Shown here one piece after another: positions 57,927-64,000 of a stretch of DNA of 64,000 nt. The position numbers and the translations under genes were made by a program. Below the pieces are notes generated by a model. It saw only the letters and a list, made by a program, of their open reading frames with translations. It searched no databases and was not told where the DNA came from. The stretch is from G965216905 sp965216905. Lineage in GTDB: Bacteria; Actinomycetota; Acidimicrobiia; Spongiisociales; ZC4RG35. Each line of letters starts with the position of its first letter. Position 1 is the stretch's first letter. The DNA is taken from the NCBI GenBank assembly GCA_965216905.1, contig OZ244213.1, positions 1,364,001-1,428,000 of the forward strand. Direction: 5' to 3'.

Positions 57927-58514
57927 ATGGTGAACGGAGCAGTGGAGGGCTGTCCACTGGACGAGAGAGCAGCGGTCGATCTGGCACGGGCTGGTGACCT
58001 CGACGCGTATGCCGACCTGGTGCGCCGGCATCAGTCGATGGCGCTCCGAGTTGCCTACGTCGTGTGCCGCGATCGCCAGGAGGCCGAGGACATCGTGCAG
58101 GAGTCGTTCGTCAAGGCGCATCGGGCGTTGGGCCGTTTCCGGGTGGAGGCTCCCTTTCGGCCGTGGTTGCTCCGCATCGTCCGGAACGAGGCTCTGAACC
58201 ATGTCCGCAAACACGGTCGCCAAGGACGGTTGGTCGACGCGTTGGCCACCGAGGTCGTCTCGGGGGACGCAGCCCCGTCTCCCGAGACCCTCGTCGTGGC
58301 AGAACGGCGGCGTCGGGCACTCGTCGAAGCAGTCGATGCCCTCCCCGACCGTTTCCGGGATGTGGTCACGTGCCGGTATCTCATCGAACTCTCGGAGGCG
58401 GAGACGGCTCGAGTGCTGGGGATCCCGGCCGGAACGGTGAAGTCGAGGACCGCCCGGGCAATCACACGTCTCCGGGATGCTCCCCAACTGCAGGAGGAGC
58501 GTGAGCATGGCTGA
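57927..58514 (+). CDS. ECF-family RNA polymerase sigma factor
   Basis: This 195-residue sigma-70 relative has region 2 (RRHQSMALRVAYVVCRDRQE, AEDIVQESFVKAHRALGRF) and region 4 (DALPDRFRDVVTCRYLIELS, ARVLGIPAGTVKSRTARAIT). It lacks regions 1 and 3, as ECF factors do. It likely controls a small regulon after a surface signal. The next gene, overlapping by 8 bases, encodes a one-helix membrane protein that may act as its regulator. ATG 57927 or GTG 57930 could be the start. Confidence 0.92.
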   Translation: MVNGAVEGCPLDERAAVDLARAGDLDAYADLVRRHQSMALRVAYVVCRDRQEAEDIVQESFVKAHRALGRFRVEAPFRPWLLRIVRNEALNHVRKHGRQGRLVDALATEVVSGDAAPSPETLVVAERRRRALVEAVDALPDRFRDVVTCRYLIELSEAETARVLGIPAGTVKSRTARAITRLRDAPQLQEEREHG

Positions 58515-59274
58515 ACGAATGGATGTCGAGCGCGCGCTGGCCGATCTGGCCGAGAACGTTCGCTGGCCTGATAGCGACGTCTCCGAGGCAGTGATGGCGA
58601 GGGTGGCCCGTGAATCCGGATGGCGGCGGGAGCGACGCGTCTGGCGACCGGCGGCCGCGGCGGTCGCCGTCGGAATCGCCGTCCTGGTTCTGCTGGTCCC
58701 CGGCCCGCGACGGGCGCTGGCCGGGCTGCTCGAGATCATCGGCATCCGGATCGAGGCGACCGATGGCCTCACCGGCCTGGAAGTCACCGACCTGGGGCTG
58801 GAGCATCCCATCGACCTCCCGTCGGCCCAGCGGGCGGTCTCGTTCGTTGTGCGGACGCCCTCGGATCTGCCATCACCACCGGCGGTGTTCCTGGAGCCGG
58901 CCGCCGACACAGCGCGGGTGGTCATGGTGTGGCCCGTGTCCGACGAACTCCCCGAGAGCCTTCCCGGATCGGGTGCGGGGTTGGTCCTCGAGCAGTTCTC
59001 GGCCCGCCTCGAGGAGGTCCTCGTGCGGAAGGTCGTCCCCGACGATACCGACGTGAACGTCGTGTCGGTGGACGGATCCCTCGGCTACTGGCTGGAGGGG
59101 GGACCCCACCAGCTCGGTCACTTCGACAACTCGGGTGCGCCCGTCATCGAGACCACCCGACTGGCCGGCAACGTCCTCGTGTGGGAGGTGAACGGCGTGA
59201 CCCACCGTCTGGAGAGCAGCCTCGGCCTCGACCGAGCCCTCGAACTCGCCGCCTCGCTCCAACCCGCTCTCTGA
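58507..59274 (+). CDS. Putative membrane regulator (anti-sigma-like) of the ECF factor
   Basis: This 255-residue protein has a short cytoplasmic N-terminus (ERALADLAENVRWPDSDVSE), one transmembrane helix (about 45-65, AAAAVAVGIAVLVLLVPG) and an outside beta-rich domain (YWLEGGPHQLGHFD, VLVWEVNGVTHRLE). The overlap with the sigma gene and the type-II membrane layout fit an anti-sigma factor, but no zinc-binding HxxxCxxC motif is present. ATG 58507 follows AGGAGG. The role is inferred from position. Confidence 0.7.
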   Translation: MAERMDVERALADLAENVRWPDSDVSEAVMARVARESGWRRERRVWRPAAAAVAVGIAVLVLLVPGPRRALAGLLEIIGIRIEATDGLTGLEVTDLGLEHPIDLPSAQRAVSFVVRTPSDLPSPPAVFLEPAADTARVVMVWPVSDELPESLPGSGAGLVLEQFSARLEEVLVRKVVPDDTDVNVVSVDGSLGYWLEGGPHQLGHFDNSGAPVIETTRLAGNVLVWEVNGVTHRLESSLGLDRALELAASLQPAL

Positions 59275-59287
59275 GCGGACGACCGCG

Positions 59288-59444
59288 TTTTTATCACCCA
59301 GAACGCACCAATACGGGCCGGTCTGGGTCGCGAGAACGGATGGGATCGGACTCAACGTCACCATCCAAGTCTCAGGACCCGACCGGGATGGCTCGTTCTC
59401 GCGACCCAGAAGGGGCCCAACCGGCCCCTTCTGGGTGATAAAAA
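59288..59444. repeat. 157-bp nested palindrome between convergent genes
   Basis: Outer arms are 16 bp: TTTTTATCACCCAGAA (59288-59303) and its reverse complement (59429-59444). Inner arms are 16 bp: CTGGGTCGCGAGAACG (59323-59338) and its complement (59394-59409). A third hairpin is AGAAGGGGC/GCCCCTTCT (59408-59430). T-runs lie on the 5' side in both directions, so it is not a simple terminator. It may be a MITE-like or REP-type element in the gap between the anti-sigma-like and ABC-F genes. Confidence 0.85.
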
Positions 59445-59454
59445 GCCGGGAGGC

Positions 59455-61125
59455 TCACCGGGCGCGTTCGACGCGGGCCTCGTCCCAGACGGGGGTGGGT
59501 GATTCGTAGACGGTTCCGTCGGCGCCGAACACGAGGTAGCGGTCGAAGGTGCGGGCGAACCATCGGTCGTGGGTGACCGCCAGCACCGTGCCTTCGAAGC
59601 GGTCGAGGGCGGTCTCCAGCGCCTCGGCCGACACCAAGTCGAGGTTGTCGGTGGGCTCGTCCAACAGCAGCATGGTGGCGCCGGACAGCTCCAGGAGCAG
59701 GATCTGGAGGCGGGCCTGCTGGCCGCCGGACAACGACTCGAAGGGCTGCTCGGCAGCGGCCGAGAGCTCATAGCGACCGAGCGCCCTGGCTGCCTGCTCG
59801 CGAGGCATACCCGGTCGATGGGCGTCGCCGCGCCACAGGACATCGAGCAGCGTCCGGCCGTACAGCTCCGGATGGTCGTGGGTCTGGGCGAACCATCCGG
59901 GGCGAACTCGCGCCCCCAGCTTGGCGAAACCGGTGTGCTCGACCGGTTCTACCGCTACTTCGCCGGCCGGACGTTGCTCCGGTTCGGTGCCGCCGGCCGC
60001 CAACAATCGCAGGAAGTGGGACTTCCCCGACCCATTGGCGCCGAGGACGGCTACCCGCTCACCGAACCACACCTCCAGATCGAACGGCTTCATGAGGCCG
60101 GTGAGCTCCAGATCGGTGCAGACCAGCGCCTTCTTGCCGGTCCGCGAACCCCGCAGCCGCATCCGGACATCCTGCTCACGAGGGATGGCGGGCGGGGGAC
60201 CGATCTCGACGAACTTGGCCAGTCGTGTCTGGGCCGCCTGGTACCGGCTCGCCATCCCGTCGTTGTAGGCAGCCTTGGCCTTGTACATCGCCACCAGTCG
60301 TTTGAGCTTGTCGTGCTCTTCGTTCCACCGCCGCTGCAATTCCTCGAATCGTTCGAAGCGCGCTTGACGCGCCTGGTGATACGAGGCGAATCCACCGGGA
60401 TGGGTCCAGACGGTGTTGCCGGCACCACCCAGTTCCACGGTGACGACGCGGGTCGCGGTCTCGGCGAGGAGCTGACGGTCGTGAGAGATGTACAGCACCG
60501 TCTTCTGAGACCGCACCAGCGAGTCTTCGAGCCAGCGTTTGGCGGGGACGTCGAGATAGTTGTCCGGCTCGTCGAGGAGAAGCACCTCGTCGGGGCCGCG
60601 CAGGAGCGCCTCCAGCACCAATCGCTTCTGTTCACCACCCGACAACGTCGAGACCGGACGTCCGGCGACTCGATCGAGGGGGAGGCCGATCGCCGCCACC
60701 GTGCAGGTGTCCCACAACACCTCCGCCTCGTAACCACCGACGTCGTTCCACTTGGCGAGGGCGGTGGCGTACCGCATCTGCGATTGCTCGTCGGGTCCCA
60801 GCGTTCGCTCGGCGGTCTCGACGAGTCGGGCCGCCGCTCGAACTGCCGGAGACGCCACCGAGAGCAGCAGGCCACGAACCGTGGTGTCGTTCCGCACGTT
60901 GCCGATGAACTGGCGCATGACGCCCACCGAGCCGGATCTCGAGATGGACCCTTCGTCGGGGTCGAGGTCGCCCGCCACCAGTCGCATGAGGGTGGTCTTC
61001 CCGGCGCCGTTGGCCCCCACCAGCGCCACCTTGGCCCCGTCCCCGACCCGAAAGTCGATGTCGGTGAGCAGCAGTCTGCCGTCGGGCAGGTAGTAGTCGA
61101 CGCCGTTGATATCGATGTGTCCCAT
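59455..61125 (-). CDS. ABC-F family ATPase
   Basis: This 556-residue protein has two ABC domains and no membrane segment. Domain 1 has GANGAGKTT and LSGGEQKRLVLEALL; domain 2 has GANGSGKSH and LSGGQQARLQILLLEL. A linker of about 75 residues (ERFEELQRRWNEEHDKLKRL) joins them. ABC-F proteins act on ribosomes; some rescue stalled translation and others give drug resistance. The short linker resembles EttA/Uup-like housekeeping types more than the long Vga/Msr types. ATG 61125 gives MGHIDINGVDYYL; the longer open frame to 61290 is not needed. Confidence 0.9.
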   Translation of the reverse strand: MGHIDINGVDYYLPDGRLLLTDIDFRVGDGAKVALVGANGAGKTTLMRLVAGDLDPDEGSISRSGSVGVMRQFIGNVRNDTTVRGLLLSVASPAVRAAARLVETAERTLGPDEQSQMRYATALAKWNDVGGYEAEVLWDTCTVAAIGLPLDRVAGRPVSTLSGGEQKRLVLEALLRGPDEVLLLDEPDNYLDVPAKRWLEDSLVRSQKTVLYISHDRQLLAETATRVVTVELGGAGNTVWTHPGGFASYHQARQARFERFEELQRRWNEEHDKLKRLVAMYKAKAAYNDGMASRYQAAQTRLAKFVEIGPPPAIPREQDVRMRLRGSRTGKKALVCTDLELTGLMKPFDLEVWFGERVAVLGANGSGKSHFLRLLAAGGTEPEQRPAGEVAVEPVEHTGFAKLGARVRPGWFAQTHDHPELYGRTLLDVLWRGDAHRPGMPREQAARALGRYELSAAAEQPFESLSGGQQARLQILLLELSGATMLLLDEPTDNLDLVSAEALETALDRFEGTVLAVTHDRWFARTFDRYLVFGADGTVYESPTPVWDEARVERAR

Positions 61126-61320
61126 CGTGCTCACAGTCTGGTCCGTCGGCGCGTCGACAGTGCAGCCATTTGCGAGCCCCGGTTGCCGACCTTCCCAAGT
61201 GGCCATGCGCCGGTAGCCTGTTGGCCAGGGCATCGGGAGGGGAGTGGGCCGAACGGCGGAACCGCTGTGTCTCCGCCCCCGACCGAGCATGGGAACTGGG
61301 CCACTGCAATGGGAGGGACC

Positions 61321-62220
61321 GTGAGATCACGGATCAATCTGTTCGTCATCGCCGCCTTGACGGCGGCACTACTGATACCGGGTGCCGCACTGGCGGAGGA
61401 ACCACCGATCTACTTGTCGCTGGGAACCTCGCTGGCGGCCGGCACCATCGCCGACGAGTCGGGTGCCAACATCTTCTTCTCGGACGTCTCGTACACCGAT
61501 CAGCTTCATCAGCGGCTCGTCGAGTTGGAGACCGCCGACCCGAACACCCGGCACGTGAAGCTCGGTTGCCCGGGTGAGACGACGATGACCTTCGTTCACG
61601 GCGGAATCTGCGATGCCGGAGGTCCGCTGCCGATCTACTCGGATCCCCAGCTGGACGAGGCTCTGACCGTTCTGGCCACCGGCCGCGTCGATCTCGTCAC
61701 CATCGACCTCGGTGCCAACGACATCATCCCGGCACTCCCGCAGCTCCTCGCCTGCGGAGGGGACGTCGGATGTGTGTACGCCATCCTCGATGGCATCGCC
61801 GCCGACGTCGCCGGGGTGGTGGAGACGCTGCATGGGGCTGCTCCGACCGTGCCGATGGTGGTCGTCAACTACTACAACCCGTATGTGGCCACCTGGTCGG
61901 GCTACTTCCCCGGCGTGCCTGCCGGGCTGGCCGAACCCGACCCGGCGTTTGCGGTGCTGTCGGACCAGATGATCGCACTGTTCAACCAACTGCTCGCCGC
62001 CCGCGTGGGGGCGTTGGGGATTCCGACGGCCGACGTCTATTCGGCGTTCGGCTCGAACGACTTCTCCGACGCCGATGGTGACGGTGTCCCCACCAACGTC
62101 GAGAACGTGTGCGATTGGACGTCGATGTGCCCCGACCCGGGTGATCTTCCCAACATCCATGCCGACAAGAAGGGCTACAAGATCATCGCCAAGACCATCC
62201 TCCGACTGCTGAAGTCGTAG
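61321..62220 (+). CDS. Secreted SGNH/GDSL-family hydrolase
   Basis: This 299-residue protein has a signal peptide (INLFVIAALTAALLIPGAALA). SGNH block I is IYLSLGTSLAAGT (Ser in GTSL rather than GDSL), block III is IDLGANDI (Asn) and block V is NIHADKKGYKII (Asp and His order partly altered). It is probably an exported esterase or lipase. The start is GTG 61321 following GGGAGGGA; ATG 61309 is a weaker choice. It diverges from the ABC-F gene and is followed by a hairpin and the BCCT gene. Confidence 0.85.
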   Translation: MRSRINLFVIAALTAALLIPGAALAEEPPIYLSLGTSLAAGTIADESGANIFFSDVSYTDQLHQRLVELETADPNTRHVKLGCPGETTMTFVHGGICDAGGPLPIYSDPQLDEALTVLATGRVDLVTIDLGANDIIPALPQLLACGGDVGCVYAILDGIAADVAGVVETLHGAAPTVPMVVVNYYNPYVATWSGYFPGVPAGLAEPDPAFAVLSDQMIALFNQLLAARVGALGIPTADVYSAFGSNDFSDADGDGVPTNVENVCDWTSMCPDPGDLPNIHADKKGYKIIAKTILRLLKS

Positions 62221-62237
62221 ATCGATTGGCTATCGGA

Positions 62238-62276
62238 ACCGAGTGGGGCGTCGGCTTGCCGGCGCTCCCACTTGGT
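62238..62276 (+). terminator. Imperfect hairpin after the SGNH hydrolase gene
   Basis: ACCGAGTGGGG-CGTCGGC and GCCGGCG-CTCCCACTTGGT form a long imperfect stem 18 bases after the stop codon, with a 2-nt loop. No T-run follows. The remaining gap to 62417 contains no gene. Confidence 0.55.
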
Positions 62277-62417
62277 TGGGTGAACCACGTCCCCATCCTC
62301 GTGTTCCGCATCGTGGAACCGTCCCGCATCGTGGGGGAGACGGTGGGTAGGGTTGACGCCGGTCGGCGGATTTCCGTCCGACGGAGGAGAGGACCGTCCG
62401 AGGAAGGAGCCCTGCAC

Positions 62418-64000
62418 GTGGACTCAGAGGACCTCGATCTCACGCAAGCTGAGATCGCCCACCGAGAGTTGGAGGAGGCCGAACGCGCCGCCCGGCGCCA
62501 GGCCATCTACAACCGGAGCCAGTTCGAAGGGCTGCAGATCGATCCGGAGGTCGACTTCTATCCGGAAGTTGCCGATCGGGAGCCGGGGGACACGAACATC
62601 GTCCGGTGGGGCTTTGACATCCATCCCCAGGTCAGCTTCATCTCGGCGGGTTTCCTCCTCGTGCTGTTGGCCTACGTCCTCATCCTCCCCGATCAGGCCA
62701 ACGAGCTGTTCAATGGGTTCCAGACGTTCATCAACGACGCCTTCGGATGGTTCCTGATCCTCGCCGGCAACATCTTCGTGGTGGCGTGTGCGTTCTTCGC
62801 ATTCAGCCGCTTCGGGAAGATCCGGATCGGCGGCCCCAACGCCCAGCCGGAGTTCTCGACACCGGCGTGGTATGCGATGTTGATCAGCGCCGGCATGGGC
62901 ATCGGGTTGATGTTCTTCTCCGTCGCAGAGCCCATCTGGCACTTCACCGGACCGCCACCGATGTTCGGGGTGGATCCGGGCACGGTCGGGGCCGGCAAGG
63001 CCGCCATGGCGACCACCTTCTACCACTGGGGCATCCATCCGTGGGCCATCTATGCGCTCGTGAGTCTCGGACTGTCCTTCTTCGCCTACAACCGAGGGTT
63101 GCCCCTGACCTTCCGGTCGGTGTTCTACCCGATCCTCGGCCCGAGGATCTACGGGACGTGGGGCAATGTCATCGACATCCTCACCGTGCTGGCCACGCTG
63201 TTCGGCCTGGCCACCTCCCTGGGCTTCGGCGTCGGCCAGGCCGCTGCCGGTCTCAACTTCCTGTTCGGCTGGCCGACCAACACCGGATTCCAGGTGGCGT
63301 TGATCGTCGGCATCACCTTCATGGCGACCTTGTCGGTGGTGGCCGGGTTGGACGCGGGAGTCAAACGACTCAGCCAGCTCAACATCGGGCTGGCGATCGG
63401 GTTCATGATCTTCATCATCGTGGTCGGCCCCACGTTGTTCATCCTCGGGATCTTCAGCCAGAGTGTCGGCTACTACTTCCAGAACCTCGCCGAGCTGTCC
63501 TTCTGGACGGAGACGTTCACCGGGACGGACTGGCAGGGTGGATGGACGATCCTCTACTGGGCATGGTGGATCTCCTGGTCGCCGTTCGTCGGCATGTTCA
63601 TCGCCCGGATCTCGAAGGGACGGTCGGTGCGTGAGCTGATCCTCGGCGTGATCGGATTCCCGTCGATGCTGTCCTTCTTCTGGATGTCGGTGTTCGGGGG
63701 AACGGCTTTGTTCCTCCAGCAGAACGGCATCAGGGATGTGGCCACGGCGGTGAACGAGAACGTGGCGACCGCGTTGTTCGACATGCTCCAGGCATTTCCT
63801 TTGACCCAATTCACCTCACTCGTCGGCGTCGTCCTGGTCATCTCGTTCTTCGTGACGTCTTCGGACTCGGGCTCGCTGGTGGTCGACCACTTGACCTCCG
63901 GCGGCAAGCTCGACTCCCCGAAACCTCAGCGGGTGTTCTGGGCGGTGATGGAGGGAGCGATCGCAGCGATCCTGCTCCTCGGTGGAGGGCTGGGTGCCCT
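62418..64000 (+). CDS. BCCT-family betaine/choline/carnitine transporter (3' end beyond window)
   Basis: At least 527 residues are present. An acidic cytoplasmic N-terminus (SEDLDLTQAEIAHRELEE) precedes about 10 membrane helices. The glycine motif GMGIGLMFFSVAEPIW and the family signature WAWWISWSPFVGMFIARISK are intact. BCCT carriers import betaine, choline, carnitine or DMSP with Na+ or H+. GTG 62418 follows AAGGAG. The DmdA-like gene 5 kb to the left makes betaine or DMSP uptake plausible. The frame stays open to the window end, so the C-terminus is unknown. Confidence 0.92.
   Translation, partial: MDSEDLDLTQAEIAHRELEEAERAARRQAIYNRSQFEGLQIDPEVDFYPEVADREPGDTNIVRWGFDIHPQVSFISAGFLLVLLAYVLILPDQANELFNGFQTFINDAFGWFLILAGNIFVVACAFFAFSRFGKIRIGGPNAQPEFSTPAWYAMLISAGMGIGLMFFSVAEPIWHFTGPPPMFGVDPGTVGAGKAAMATTFYHWGIHPWAIYALVSLGLSFFAYNRGLPLTFRSVFYPILGPRIYGTWGNVIDILTVLATLFGLATSLGFGVGQAAAGLNFLFGWPTNTGFQVALIVGITFMATLSVVAGLDAGVKRLSQLNIGLAIGFMIFIIVVGPTLFILGIFSQSVGYYFQNLAELSFWTETFTGTDWQGGWTILYWAWWISWSPFVGMFIARISKGRSVRELILGVIGFPSMLSFFWMSVFGGTALFLQQNGIRDVATAVNENVATALFDMLQAFPLTQFTSLVGVVLVISFFVTSSDSGSLVVDHLTSGGKLDSPKPQRVFWAVMEGAIAAILLLGGGLGA

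Noticed and set aside
59288..59444. Ordinary bidirectional intrinsic terminator
   Set aside because: T-runs are on the 5' side of the hairpin in both directions, the opposite of an intrinsic terminator, and two separate 16-bp arms are present.

Overview
The window is high-GC DNA from an actinobacterium, most likely an uncultured or little-studied member of the class Acidimicrobiia. This is an inference from three things: CrgA together with the fhaA-fhaB-pstP-rodA-pbpA-pknB cell-wall and division operon, an Lsr2-like protein, and many secreted proteins ending in a cysteine-containing S-layer-homology (SLH) repeat of the type CNPPxNDxxCPxxxVTRxQMAAF. No rRNA or other firm taxonomic marker is present.

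Left part (1-8.7 kb): mostly single housekeeping or accessory genes. These are a lipoprotein cut by the window edge, a DHFR-family reductase, a PIN/Phd toxin-antitoxin pair whose toxin probably starts on CTG, tRNA-Ile and tRNA-Ala each followed by palindromic repeats, a small SLH protein, an Lsr2-like protein, an alpha/beta hydrolase, a 48-residue metallothionein-like protein, a glutathionyl-hydroquinone-reductase-like enzyme, a thiolase, crgA and a trpG/pabA amidotransferase.

8.7-19.4 kb: four tandem paralogues (650, 930, 818 and 1045 aa) for exported beta-propeller/FN3/jelly-roll proteins, each ending in three SLH repeats. Three of them share an almost identical, gap-free 570-bp 3' end. 19.5-27 kb: mutY, then the pknB-pbpA-rodA-pstP-fhaB-fhaA cluster followed by tRNA-Leu, an order also known from mycobacteria. 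27-31.9 kb: a membrane-anchored protein, serS, a UbiE-type methyltransferase, the SRP RNA, tadA, and a five-tRNA cluster (four Ser, one Arg). Within the cluster lies a 5 x 70-bp tandem array of paired hairpins.

31.8-37.7 kb: a 5.9-kb integrative element in the tRNA-Arg gene, bounded by 47-bp direct repeats. It carries a tyrosine integrase, an RHH/coiled-coil/SEC-C protein with a palindromic operator, a TetR-SRPBCC-cupin cassette, a methyltransferase and an HTH/PIN toxin-antitoxin pair.

37.8-54.7 kb: the most interesting region. A LacI-type regulator sits between two operons that run in opposite directions and whose promoters match in design (TTGACA, 18-bp spacer, 4/6 -10 box, CAAACG-type operator). 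The left operon encodes an M24-family protein with a changed metal ligand, E1 alpha and beta of a TPP-dependent 2-oxo-acid or acetoin dehydrogenase, an aldehyde dehydrogenase and an SDR protein lacking the catalytic Lys. The right operon encodes a ribose-type ABC importer with one permease fused to a SnoaL-like domain, a beta-hydroxyacid dehydrogenase, a ThuA-like protein and an 882-residue protein joining two cNMP-binding-like domains, a PlsC-type acyltransferase and an SGNH-hydrolase-like domain. Together they look like an uptake-and-catabolism regulon for an unidentified sugar-like or polyol-like compound.

54.7-64 kb: a secreted NHL-like propeller protein, a rhodanese lipoprotein, a DmdA-like GcvT-family protein, an ECF sigma factor with a putative membrane regulator, a 157-bp nested palindrome, an ABC-F ATPase, a secreted SGNH hydrolase and a BCCT transporter that runs off the right edge.
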